From: Catonia carolina
Taxonomy: Eukaryota > Arthropoda > Insecta > Hemiptera > Achilidae
Assembly (NCBI GenBank): GCA_035578175.1
Contig: JAQMRL010000007.1
Coordinates: 45,141,391 to 45,205,390, forward strand
Direction: 5' to 3'
DNA: 64,000 bases
Shown: piece after piece, positions 47,016 to 58,258 of the stretch
How positions within the stretch are numbered: the first letter of the stretch is position 1
Layout: every line of letters starts with the position of its first letter
Position numbers and translations under genes: made by a program
Notes under the pieces: generated by a model
The model's database searches: none
Told to the model about the DNA's origin: nothing
What the model saw: only the letters and a program-made list of their open reading frames with translations

Positions 47016-47639
47016 CCCTTAAACTTGTTTTGCTTTAATATTATGCATTCTATCAAGCTCTCATATGCTGCCCTCTAACAGTCTCAGTTAGTACTTAAAT
47101 GAATTGACTAAATGCAGTATTGATTATAACATATTTTTGCCGTAAATGTAGTATTTCACCAGATTACACGATCAAGTTTAATTTAACACAGATGTTTTGA
47201 AAGTTCCTAATGCATTTAAGTCCATCAGTTGTACTTTTGTTCGTTTGATTTTTATTTAGTTAGTCCGCGTTTTTAGTGATTTTATATTTATTTTTTAGTG
47301 AGTTCTTATAGTTTTCCTAGTATTCTTGTACAAATAGTTAGTTAACACTGCCTTCATATACAATTAAACACAATTTCAGTTGTTTTTGTTTACAGTGTTG
47401 TTTTCTTGTTTTCGGTTACAAACTAATTAGTATAATTTACATTTAGTATCATTTACTTTTATAAATATCGTATTTTTTATATGTTAAATAATTACGTTGA
47501 AAGTTTTGTGCAGTTATTGGGAAAAGAAACTGAAATGCATGTCATTTCAGTTCATGTTTACATGAACTGTCTGTCAATTTCTAAAAAAAACCCACTCAGC
47601 TAGGGGGTAACACCCAACAAAATATTAACCGTTAAAGGG
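47016..47639. mobile_element. Probable piggyBac-like MITE
   Basis: TTAA at 47012-47015 and 47640-47643. Ends CCCTTAAAC and inverted CCCTTTAACGG. Shorter, weaker inverted repeat than at 13385. Confidence 0.5.
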
Positions 47640-47643
47640 TTAA

Positions 47644-48649
47644 TGCATAGGCCTAAATGATGAAATTTTCGTATTTTACTGAAATGTATATAGATTGTTT
47701 TAGCATCATTTAGAACAGCTTGCACTCACTATTTCGCTTTATACACAGATATAATATGCCTGTTGATACAGTTAAATGAAGACATTAAAAGGAGTTTGTC
47801 TATTATTTTGATAATAAATCCCTTGCCGAATGCAGTTTTAATCAAGCACACAAGATCCACAAATTTCTCTAGATTTCTTCTCTTTAAATTAACATTTATA
47901 TTTTCTCCCTACTGGACAAGAAATTCATACTTATTTTCTAAAAAATGTAAAGCTGCGTGTTTTGGCATTTTAAAGTTTTGATTTTTTTTGACAGCCCATT
48001 CTCTTTTTCTTTCACAACCACAAGCCATTACTTCTCTTATGATATCAATCACATTGTCAAAAGGGAGGAAACATACCAGGATAAGTTTAGACGGCGACAT
48101 AAACAGTTTGAGTAACTGCACCAGCGGAATTGCAAAACAGCAGACAGATGTAAAAAAAACTGCACCATATAGCCTTATAGGGTAGAAATGTTATCAGAGA
48201 CCCAGTTCAAATCACCAGGTCAATTATTCACATATCATATTCTTCCTTTCTACATAACAAAATGGTTAAAGGGTTCTTGTATTTCCATCATGTGCATTCA
48301 TTATTACTCTGCTTTTCATGTAAAATATACATCTCGATTACAGAATTCTGGTCAGTCAATTTCAACACATTAACCACTCCATAGTTGCACTCGAAATTAA
48401 ATAAATGTAAATGGCACAGCCGTCCTTCAGTCTAAAACAAGGGCTAAAAATGCAAAGGCTTGAGGGAAAATAAAATCACTTTAACAAACTGCTTGCAAAC
48501 AGGAAAAGAGATGATTCGCTTAGGGGTCAATAAACATTCCACAGAATACAAAAAGATATTAAAACGCTATATGAGACAACTATTAACCATTTCATTGTTA
48601 TTCTCATAAATTTACACTCCACACTTTGAGTTTAGCTTGTGCTTTACAT
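47644..48649. other. Kanadaptin intron sequence, nothing recognised
   Basis: AT-rich; several overlapping short open frames (47763-48373) without motifs. Confidence 0.45.
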
Positions 48650-49733
48650 TAGTGATGAGCGTTATTTCAACTAACGGTTACTTTTAACTGGTATTGGAGA
48701 ATAACTTTGATATCCGTTACTCTACTCCAAGATATACGGTTATTCGTTTGTAAAACCAATATTATATAGAGAGCAATGACCTAGACCTACCAAAGCGACT
48801 TAGGGACAAAGGTCTGGCCAGGCAACATTCCATTATTTGACGTAATGACAAAGAAAGAAATAGTCCTACCGGGAACAACAAAAGAGAAAGCTGACGTCAC
48901 CATCCCAAAGCCAAGACCTCCACCCAACTTCACTGGTATTTCTAGAACCGGTTATTGTAAATCCGCCCACTCACCAGTAGCAGTAACATTTTTAGACGAT
49001 AGACGGTTCTTCATAACCGATATTGGCGACTCAGTTTGTTTATCAGTTAGCGGTTAGTTATACATACTGTTCTGTTAGTTCTTCTCTCGCGCTGCTGCTG
49101 CCTGACGCTCGCTATAGCAGACATTGATTTAGTGTGTTCTTGCCTTAAGTTTTTTCTATTAATTTAAGTTTAGTAAGAGTTAAGTTATTGAACTTTTTTT
49201 TTTGTTTTTTAAAATGTCAGAACCTCCTTTAAAAATGTGGAGGAATTAAAATCACATCTGCAATATTTTAGATTAATGTTGTAGTCCTAACTATGTTACA
49301 GATCCTCATTTTGTTTATTCTAAATTGATAACATTAATATTATGAATTAATTTACCTGAATTGCATACTATTGCATGCAACTGTTTATATTAAATACTCA
49401 CAGTTGTAAAACGTAACAAACTACTATAAGTCTAACTTTAACTGTGAAACTTTATTTAAATTTAGGTATTTATTTTGAGTGTTTTGTAAACAACACGAGA
49501 ACAATATAACAATTTCCAAATGCTATTTTCATAAAATATAAATATGCTTTTAATCATAGTCAAATAACAGACAAACAAAAATTATAAGGCAGTGAATACG
49601 TTATTGGTGCTGCTTGGGAGCTTTGGGAGTTGGGACCATGGGCTTGAGTAACCATTATTAAATAAACTATTATTCAGCAGGAGCAGTAACCGAATAACCG
49701 TTACTGAAAAAATAACCGATTATCTCATTTCTA
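48650..49733. mobile_element. hAT-like non-autonomous element with 8-bp duplication
   Basis: Ends TAGTGATGAGCGTTATTTCA and inverted TAGAAATGAGATAATCGGTT, with AACGGTTA-like sub-terminal repeats. Flanked by CTTTACAT (48642-48649) and CTTCACAT (49734-49741), an 8-bp target duplication with one mismatch, as expected for hAT. No transposase recognised. In a kanadaptin intron. Confidence 0.8.
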
Positions 49734-50454
49734 CTTCACATATGTTTTTTACTGATGGCTTTGTAATCTTTCATTTAGTATCTTTCGTATAGCATGCTGC
49801 CATCTATCAGCTAACAATTGAACAAAAATTTGTTTCATTCTGCATGACATATTTATAACCGATTTCTTAATCGCATGGTAAATACTAGCGTGAACTGGGA
49901 ACTAATGCGTTTTTGTTTATTAAAACCTCTTTATTGGTCTATACAAACACATTGTTCAGTGTAATTGTGGTTTCTGCACAAATTTTATTTTTTGTGCATG
50001 TTACTTTTGTTTTAGGATGTTCGTAATACATCATGTAATCATATTTTTTGTAAAAAATATTCTTATAGGTTTTTTAGTTTTATTAACGTATTAGTCTTAA
50101 ATTTACCCAACCTAGTCCAGTATGGGTCTTAAATACAAATGATCAGACTTAGTGAGAACAGGATTGTTGATTTGGAAACTAAGCACAGGGGTGATCTAAG
50201 CATTTTTCTCAATTCAGTAGTGAAATGGTAGAAGTAGTCCTGAATATATTATTTTATCATTAACTTCAAATTTGAAACTATAATAATTTATTTTACAACT
50301 GCTAATTGATTTTAAAAGCTGAAGAAAAAATAAATTCTCAGTGGATTAATTTTTTTAATTAAAAATTAATGCTGTATAGTTACAAAAATTGAGATGTATG
50401 CCAAGATCGAACTACAGGTTAGGACGGTTGGATTTAAAAAGTCAAACTAAATGT

Positions 50455-50735
50455 GTAATATGAATGTTTACAAAAAGATTACTGAAGAAAATCCAGAAAT
50501 GTTACGGTTAGAAATTCAAGCTTATATGGCTGACCTTTGCGGCATGTCCATTCATACGGTGCGAAAAATTGTAACAGAAACAATTCTAATAATTAACTGC
50601 TAATGTTAATGTTTTTTAACTGGGTGAAAATGAAAATTTCAGTAGGCTGGGATAAGCTCGCAAAAGATTGAAGAAAGTTAATATTCATAACTTTCAAAGA
50701 AGCGCGTTGAGAAATATTGTGTACAATTTCCACAT
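50455..50735 (+). pseudogene. Decayed DDE-transposase N-terminal fragment
   Basis: Reads MNVYKKITEENPEMLRLEIQ, ADLCGMSIHTVRKIVTE, and after a broken stretch KKVNIHNFQRSALRNIVYNF (about 50668). These match the NVYxxLxxENP, TGVSxSTVxRIxxE and DxFDxxAIRRTVYxFY blocks of an insect DDE-endonuclease family; the catalytic half is not visible. Antisense in a kanadaptin intron. Confidence 0.5.
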
Positions 50736-51452
50736 AGAACATTAGAACCATTGAATTAAAAATCTGCATACCTACTTACTTTGTTATTAGATAAATAAAA
50801 TGAAAAAAAAATGCAAAATACTATAAAAAATAACAAATTGTTTACTATTGGTAAACCAAACAAGACTAATCGCAACACATGCGTTCACAAGCGTAGTGTG
50901 TTGGTGAATGCAAGCATGCGTACGTGAATGTGAGCGTACATGAATGTGTGAACATTTACTCTGCCTCCCCTCTACGACACTGTCCTACAGCAACCTAACC
51001 ACACGCTGCGTGTTCACTGCATTTTCTTAACATTGATGGGTAATAAACAGCTACATAAGAATAGTCAAAAAAGAACACTGCCACCACATTTACGAAGGCC
51101 AATCTTTGATAAAAACTTATGTGAATAGTTTCACAAATAATGTATAATTTTGTTCATCATACATTTTATTATCAGGTAAAATTTGATAATTTTAGAGAAA
51201 TTTAATACAAAAAATTAAAATGGCTGACAATCTTGGAATTCTTCAATCAAGAGTTTCCACTTTTCCCATCTAATTAAAAATGTAAATTTAAAAAACAGGT
51301 GCAAAATGTACAAGTGGAAACCAGACTTCCAAAAGCCAAGTCAACCGATACTGATGGTATCTTTCAAGAATTGGATTGTACAATGCATTCATTCCTTACG
51401 CTAAATTTCTGTGTTTAATAAGAAATAACCAAGCAGAATAGTACAAACTTAC
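50736..51452. other. Kanadaptin intron sequence, nothing recognised
   Basis: AT-rich with a GT/CG-rich patch near 50870-50960 (TGCGTACGTGAATGTGAGCG). Confidence 0.45.
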
Positions 51453-51623
51453 CCTGTGTCCAGTTATTAATTTCTCAATGTCTCTGTCGATAATGGAAAG
51501 CATCTCTTTCTGAGTTTCATCTTGTTCATATTTTTTCTTCTGTTCATCTAAGTGTCTCATAGCATTGCGAAAGTTTGTGTCTTCTTTTAATACTCTGTTT
51601 ACCAAGTTGTTATGTTTTTCAGC
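51453..51623 (-). CDS. SLC4A1AP: Kanadaptin exon, coiled-coil segment
   Basis: Exon of 171 nt (57 codons, phase 0 both ends), acceptor AG at 51625-51624, donor AGG|GTAAGT at 51453/51452. Reads AEKHNNLVNRVLKEDTNFRN, AMRHLDEQKKKYEQDETQKE, MLSIIDRDIEKLITGHR: highly charged and helical, placed after the FEKL block where kanadaptins have a coiled coil (FxxLxxKLxxxExEL). Confidence 0.85.
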
Positions 51624-51883
51624 CTGAAATTAATTACAGTGAATGATGATAAAGCAAGATAACATCCACTTCCTACAAGTTACCAGCCAACAAAAACAAC
51701 TGTTATTTGCAAGCATCTTTTAAAAACTTTACAATTATTTTCCCATGGTCACTATAACTGCCATTACATAAACAATGCAGGTCAACTGATACATTAAAAT
51801 TTTTCCTCCTTTCACTCCTGAACATCAATTTGTCATGATCATGATCTCATCGTTTGACAACTCTACTCAAACTACATGACAAA

Positions 51884-52832
51884 AATTTGGTGTGAAACAC
51901 TCACATGACATTCTCTTGCCAATGCAAGAAATGACCAATATAACCTAACATTAATAATAAAACATTAGAAATAAACAAAAAACTAACCTCAAAAAACATA
52001 ACCTTATTTTAATCACAAGGTGAATGATGCTAAATGAAAACCAACCTAATTTGGCTAAATATCACTCTTTGACACTAAACAAGGCTCAGTAGAGTAAACT
52101 GCTTGAAATAAAAGTTGTAGATATTTTAATTTCCTATAAATTTGGTTATATTTGGCTAATATACTTACTATTATATTTATATTTCTTTTTATGTTATATT
52201 TGGTTATACACTTTTGTCATAAAATGCATATGCTAAAGTAAAAATCTTAAAAAATCCATTTTTTACAGGTTTCCATTGAAAAAAAAAACAGAAAATCACT
52301 AATTACTACTAAACTAAGCGTTATAAGAAGAAATGTTTGAAATAAAAGTTGTAGAATTTTAAATTATCTACAACTTTTATAATATACTTTTTTGCACTAA
52401 AATGTATCAAGGCTGCAATCTTAACATAAACTACTTTTATCTATGAGAGAACAGCCTCCAAGAGAATTTCAGCAGACATGGCGCTTACCTTATCAATCAA
52501 GTAGAGTATAAAAAATGTAGTAAATGAGCAAATTTTAAAAATCATAGGAGCCGTTTTTGAGAAAATCACAAAAAATTAAAAATGACACGAATAAACTACT
52601 ACTTCCAGTTGACCAGATGATGAAAATATTTGTGTCGTGTCTGTCCTCTAGTGGTTTTAAGTTTCAACTCTGTATGATGTTCCGTTCTTGAGATATTTTG
52701 TTCACACACACAGACCAAATTGGTAAAAACATGGTTTTTGGGGTTAGGGGGGTCTGAAAATGCGTATATCCAGTGAAAACCAACATGAAAACAATATTTT
52801 CCTTCTATATATTCATACAGGCAAGAGAAAGT
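51884..52832 (-). mobile_element. Helentron/HINE-like repeat, copy I
   Basis: Full-length, diverged; the CA tract is reduced to a few repeats. Contains a local insertion near 52150-52200. Lies in the kanadaptin intron 51624-53625, sense to the gene. Confidence 0.85.
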
Positions 52833-53625
52833 AAAGAACTATCAACTGTTATTTACAAAGAGGCACGCACCAAAAAGCAGACTTCAACTAATAACTTTAA
52901 GAATGACTGTATCAACTCTGTATATAGAAAAAATTTACTTTATATTACTGTATATTACAGCAGAGTGAAAATTTGGAGTCACAGTCATTTGAAAACCCCC
53001 AATGTCATTGAGCATTCATGTGGTCCCAATGGATCAACAAAGGCCCCCGTTGGCCGATTTACTCTACAAGCTCCTGTTTTCTTTTACAGCAGGCCTCCAA
53101 AAATACCTATTGTTACCTTTATACTCAAAAATTCCCAGGAAAATCTACCAGAGTTACAGATCTGATCTTTTGAGCAAGCAATCTTTAGGATCCAGTGTCT
53201 ACAGGAAAATAATGAAAACTGCAACTTTTCACTCACTAATCACCGATCCAACCTTTCTAAGAATTTAACAGCTCTATACATCCACAATCTTAATGTGCTT
53301 CTGCATTTCTGCATTTAATCTCTCTTTTCTCATTCATATAATTTACTTTTGTCACAGTATTGTAACCAAAAGTTTGTTAACACCCTCTACTACTACATGA
53401 CATGTTATATTTTTTTTAAACTCATGTATGTTTTGCTGTTATCATGATTATTATTGATACTGGTAGTGTTAATATGTATTGGTAAATTGGTAATTTAGTG
53501 CACATTATATAGATGATATTAAATTATACACAACTTCCTAATTATCAAACGAACACTGTTCAAAAAACTGTTGACTTTTATAAATATTAAGAGATAATAC
53601 TGCTTACAAGAGAATGTTTACATAC
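52833..53625. other. Kanadaptin intron sequence, nothing recognised
   Basis: Contains a 130-codon frame on + at 52773-53165 that begins inside copy I and has no recognisable motif; judged fortuitous. Confidence 0.45.
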
Positions 53626-53786
53626 CAATTTTTCAAAAGTCAAGAATTCTTCTACAGTTTTTGCTTTGTCTTGTTTGATCTTTCTCAGAGCCCTCTTCTT
53701 TTCCAGATCACCGGTGCGATCTAAAAATGGATCTTCATCACTATCATAATAGTCATTCTGCTCCCAATTCTTTGACTTCTTTTCAA
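53626..53786 (-). CDS. SLC4A1AP: Kanadaptin exon, conserved DSDxDxFLDRTG block
   Basis: Exon of 161 nt, acceptor TTATAG at 53787, donor TTG|GTATGT at 53626/53625. It takes one base from the 54839 exon to make Val, then reads EKKSKNWEQNDYYDSDEDPF, LDRTGDLEKKRALRKIKQDK, AKTVEEFLTFEKL. KxKNWExxDFYDSDxDxFLDRTG is the most diagnostic kanadaptin motif. Confidence 0.95.
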
Positions 53787-53807
53787 CTATAACAGATAAA
53801 AAAAAAA

Positions 53808-54727
53808 AAATCTGGTGTGAAACACTCACATAACTTTCTCTTGCCAATGCAAATAATTAACAATAAACACTAGTAATAAAACATTACAAATAAACAAAAA
53901 ACTAATCTCAAAAAACATAACCTTATTTTAATTATGAGTGAAAGACGTTAATTGAAAATCAACCTTCGTTTGGCTTAAAAATACGGGAAATCACTCTTTA
54001 ATGCTAAACACTCTTTTATGCTAGGCTCTGTCGAGAAAAATGCTTTGAATAAAAGTTGTAATCTTTTAATTTCTATAAATTTGGTTATATACACTTATGT
54101 CGTAAAATGAGTACTAAGGCCGAAATGTTAAAAAAATCATTTTTCACACGTTTTCGTGAGAAAAAAACAGAAAATCGCTAATTACTGCTAAACTAACCGT
54201 TATACAAAAAAATGTTTGAAATAAAAGTTGTAGGACTTCAAATTCTCTACAAATTTTATTATATACATTTTTGCGCTGAAATGCATAATAAAGCTGCAAT
54301 CTTAAAAAAACAATTCTTTTACGCGAAAACAGCCTCACCAAGAATTTTAGCAAACATGCCGCCTACCCTTGTAGAGCATAAAAAATGTAGTAAATCAGGC
54401 AATTTAAACAAAAATTGTAGGACTAGTTTTTGAGAAAATCGCAAAAAAGTGAAAAATTACACGAATAAACTACTACTTCCGGTTGATCGATTTTGATGAA
54501 AATGTTCGTGTCGGGTCCGGTAGTGGTATGTAACTTAAGTTTCAAGCTTGTACGATGTTCCGTTCTTGAGATATTTTGTATAAACACACACAGACCAATT
54601 GCTAAAAACATGTTTTTTTGGGTTCAGGGGGCCTGAAAACGTGTAGATCCAGTGAAAACTGGATTTCAAAAAATCGACACGAAAACAATACTTTCCTTCC
54701 TATACATTCATATAGGCAAGAGAAACT
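53808..54727 (-). mobile_element. Helentron/HINE-like repeat, copy J
   Basis: Full-length copy filling most of the 1,052-bp kanadaptin intron 53787-54838. Its hairpin end plus a T-run (in transcript sense) lies only about 20 nt before the 3' splice site. Confidence 0.9.
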
Positions 54728-54838
54728 AAAAAGATCCATGAAAATACGTTTCTGCAAGTCTACCCATTGACCATTGTAGCAAACACTCTTTTACTCAAAT
54801 CTCATGGTTTTAAAGAAAAGCAGAAATTTATCACTTAC

Positions 54839-54975
54839 CCAAGCGGTATCCCAGATTTGTAAGATATTTACAGCAGTCCAATGCAGCCTGTCTTTTTGCA
54901 ATTGACTTTTTATCTGCCTTTCCGGTGATAGTCATATTTCCTTCTTCTTCGTTGGTGATATCTTCCAGTGGCAAA
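54839..54975 (-). CDS. SLC4A1AP: Kanadaptin exon, second half of dsRNA-binding-like domain
   Basis: Exon of 137 nt, acceptor AG at 54977-54976, donor TTGG|GTAAGT at 54839/54838. Reads LPLEDITNEEEGNMTITGKA, DKKSIAKRQAALDCCKYLTN, LGYRLG. The KKSIAKRQAALDCCKYL helix is the typical last helix of a double-stranded RNA-binding fold; vertebrate kanadaptin has the equivalent GKKKEAxxQCxLEACRxLD. Confidence 0.92.
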
Positions 54976-55169
54976 CTAGAACAAGGGAGAACAATTTATT
55001 TCCTTACAAGATGAAAAAGAAATCTTTTAATTGTAAACAAAAAATGCTTTGTCCATTAAAAAATTAAACATTTTACAAATCTACCACCTCCAACTGACAT
55101 GCACATTCTAAATGAAAGAAGCAATAATAAATTGGTGCAAATCTGGTGAAATAAATTGGTGTAAAAAAA

Positions 55170-55469
55170 AAATCGCAAAAAAGTGAAAAATTACACGTAT
55201 AAACTACTACTTCCGGTTTACTGATTTTGATGAAAATGTTCATGTCGCGTCCGGTAGTAGTATGTAACATAATTTTCAAGTTCAAGTTCGTACAATATTC
55301 CGTTCTTGAGATATTCTGTTCACACACACACACACAAACAGATCGCTAAAAACATGTTTTTTGGATTCAGGAGGTCTGAAAACGTGTAGATCTGGTGAAA
55401 ACTCATTTCGAAAAATCGACATGAAAACAATACTTTCCTTCCTGTATATTCATATAGGCAAGAGAAAGT
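55170..55469 (-). mobile_element. Helentron/HINE-like repeat, copy K (5' third only)
   Basis: Only the ACTTTCTC end with the (CA)n tract and the GGTTxACxGATTTTGATGAAAA block remains. It lies in the 557-bp kanadaptin intron 54976-55532. Confidence 0.85.
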
Positions 55470-55532
55470 AAAAATTAATTGCATCTGCATAACATTTTCT
55501 TATTTAACTATTAAACTGTGACAAGCACTTAC

Positions 55533-55722
55533 GTAACAGAGCACTGAAAAAGGGTATTGCCCGCGCTGGCTTCAAACTTGTAACTTGGACGGATGCCTTC
55601 CTGCTCAAACCATAAATCCAATGCTTTTATTGGATCAAAATCTGGCCTATCTAATTCTTCATCTTCATTGAATGCAAAAATATTTCTGTCAGAATAAGGA
55701 TCACTTGCTTCATCTTTATCTC
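55533..55722 (-). CDS. SLC4A1AP: Kanadaptin exon, acidic linker and first half of dsRBD-like domain
   Basis: Exon of 190 nt, acceptor AG at 55724-55723, donor AC|GTAAGT at 55533/55532. Completes a Gly codon, then DKDEASDPYSDRNIFAFNED, EELDRPDFDPIKALDLWFEQ, EGIRPSYKFEASAGNTLFQC, SVT. KALxxWFxxEG....YxxE.....FxCxV is the first helix and two strands of the fold. Confidence 0.94.
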
Positions 55723-55777
55723 CTGCAGACAAATTGAATAAAAGAGAACACAACATTAATAAATAAAATCTTAAAAA

Positions 55778-56693
55778 AAATCTGGTGTGAAACACTCACA
55801 CAACTTTCTCTTGCCAATGCAAATAATTTAAACAATATAACCTAACATTAGTAATAAAACATTAAAAATAAACAAAAAACTAACCTCAATAAACATAACT
55901 CAATTTTAATCATATATGAAAGACGCTAAATGAAAATCGATCTCAGTTGCCTTAAAAATATGGAAAATCACTATTTCACGCTAAACTAGGCTCTGTAGAG
56001 AAAAAATGCTTTAAATAAAAGTTCTAGATCTTTTAATTTCCTATAAATTTTATTACATACATTTTTGTCGTAAAATGCATACCAAGGCCGAAATCTTAAA
56101 AAAATAGATTTTTCACACGTTTTCATGAGAAAAAAACAGAAAATCGCTAATTACCGCTAAACTAAGCGTTATACAAAAAAATGTTTGAAATAAAAGTTGT
56201 AGGGTTTTAAATTCTCTACAACTTTTATTATATAAAGTTTTGCGCTAAAATGCATATTAAAGCCGTAATCTTAAGAAAACAATGTTTTTACGTGAAAACA
56301 GCCTCACCAAGAATTTCAGCAAACATGGCGCCTACCTTATCTTGTAGAGAATAAAAAATTGAGTAAACCAGGCGATTTTTAAAAAAATCGTAGGACCAAT
56401 TTTTGAGAAAATCACAAAAAATGACATGAATAAACTACTACTTCCGGTTGACCGATTTTGATGAAAATGTTTGTGTTGGGTCCGGTAGTGGTATGTAACT
56501 TAAGTTTCAAGTTTGTACGATGTTCCATTCTTGAGACATTCTGTTCACACACAGACACACCAATCACTAAAAACATGTTTTTTTTGGATTCAGGGGGTCT
56601 GAAAATGTGTAGATCCGGTGAAAACTCGATTTTGAATAATCGACTTGAAAATAATACTTTCCTTCCTATATATTCATATAGGCAAGAGAAAGT
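55778..56693 (-). mobile_element. Helentron/HINE-like repeat, copy L
   Basis: Full-length copy in the kanadaptin intron 55723-61955, sense, its hairpin end about 55 nt upstream of the acceptor of the 55533-55722 exon. Confidence 0.9.
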
Positions 56694-56789
56694 AAAAAAG
56701 CAAACAGTCTCATCATTCTTTCGAACTGTCAGAAGCTTAGTCTAGGATCAAGAAGTTCCTTTATATAGCAAACAAAATATTATGTAAAA

Positions 56790-57080
56790 TGCATACTTTA
56801 TGCCAATTTTAACCTATGAAACCGAGACATGGTAGAAAGAAGGTAGAGAGTATATAATTCAGGCAGCTGAAATAAAGTTCAAGAGAAATATGTTAGGAAT
56901 GTGGGGACCAGAAGAAAACTATTATAATGTAATAATTTCTTTAAATTCATTTTGTGTTATTTGGGAACCTGATTAACTTCTAAAAACACTCGGCTGACCA
57001 CGACAGGAAAGACACAAAGAGAGCATAAAAAATGATATAATTAAGGAACAACTTGTAGAATAGCAGCCTATGTTCCAGGG
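56790..57080 (+). pseudogene. LINE fragment, antisense in kanadaptin intron
   Basis: Reads PILTYETETW then IIQAAEIKFKRNMLGMWGPE, matching PVLTYGxETW and IQAAEMKFLRxxxG of insect LINE C-termini; stops follow. Confidence 0.55.
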
Positions 57081-57189
57081 GATCGTTGACATGAAGACTA
57101 AATTAATTAATTGCATTGTTGAAAAGTTTCATAAATTATAAAATAACATATCCAAGTTAATAATTTAAAATACTTTTCCAAATAATTTC

Positions 57190-57546
57190 ATGATATTTCT
57201 AATAATGATAAATAATATAAATCAAAACACTTTAAAAGAAAATCTTAATTCAAATAATTTTTCCAGAAGCTATAATATTCAAATTGAATCAAATATGGGA
57301 CCACAAAATAAAGAACTTACAATTCCGAATAAATATTTACAAATAATTAAACATAAATTAAAAGGAAATAAGAATAGCATGCAAATAATATTGAATTTTA
57401 TTAAATATGATAAAACAAAAAAAATGTTTACAAAGAAGGAAATTATGAGTAAATTAAAACTTTTAAAACAAGATGCAACAATGACTAGCCCCCATTTCAT
57501 GGATGGAAGGGACATATGGTGGACTACAAGGAAGATAATTAAGTAA
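57190..57546 (+). other. 118-codon open frame, function unknown
   Basis: Asn/Lys/Ile-rich frame with no domain I can name (contains NKYLQIIKHKLKGNKN and SPHFMDGRDIWWTTRKIIK). Antisense to kanadaptin inside an intron and next to a LINE fragment. Length is modestly unusual for such AT-rich DNA, but there is no independent sign that it is a gene. Confidence 0.15.
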
Positions 57547-57586
57547 ATTTAAATTATATTGAGTACATCATAATACTAACTGTTAA

Positions 57587-58254
57587 CACTTTGAGTGCTA
57601 GGGACAAAAAACGTGGACGTTTATAGAGTGCTGGCCATTTTTCTCTATATTTGAAACATTGTAAAAATAACATTATAAGGAGTATTAAGATGGTACTAAC
57701 ATGGCGGCTGGAAACATCAAATCTTCTAGTTTTTGAGTGGTGTACTATAAGTTGTTAAATTGTTTTAATAAAATAATAAAACTGTCACTTTTCCATAGCA
57801 CATTTTTTAGAAAAACCAAGAATTTTTCCACTGCATTTCGCATGCTGTTTAAACAATTTATTTGAACTATTATTACAATTACTACAATTTTATACACAAA
57901 AGAAACTATTATACACTTTTATAATACTTTATAAACAAAACGGTGTTATTGAATTTAAATAAACTAAACACAAAAATTTCTTTTGTGAAAAACAAAACTC
58001 ATGTGTATAACCTCACTGTTTACTGTTCCAACAGCTGTTTCATTATAAGTGAATAAAACACAAACGTACTAGCGCTTTAACGATGTACTATAGTACTAAA
58101 ATGTACGTAAATTCAGAATAAATGATCAAATTCCGTATAAAAACGTGCTATTACATAGTTTAACTGCGTAAATACGAATTCCATAAAATTACGTGATCCG
58201 CAAGCTGTAAACGTATCACAGTTCCGTAAAATTACGTGCTTAGCATGCAAAGTG
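57587..58254. mobile_element. piggyBac-like MITE (TTAA-flanked)
   Basis: TTAA at 57583-57586 and 58255-58258. Ends CACTTTGAGTGCTA and inverted CACTTTGCATGCTA (14 bp, two mismatches). Interior has repeated AAATTACGTG and CGTAAAATTACG-like motifs, no gene. In a kanadaptin intron. Confidence 0.82.
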
Positions 58255-58258
58255 TTAA

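Noticed and set aside
51624..55532. Introner-type origin of the kanadaptin introns
   Set aside because: The repeats lie inside the introns with 20-110 bp or more of other sequence on each side and do not coincide with splice sites, so they look like insertions into existing introns.
3834..56745. Recurrent short frames sharing NISRTEHRTNLKL and IFIKIGQPEVVVYSC
   Set aside because: They recur only because they lie inside copies of the HINE-like repeat. They start and stop differently in each copy, are read on whichever strand the copy lies, and include the GT microsatellite. No shared intact protein.
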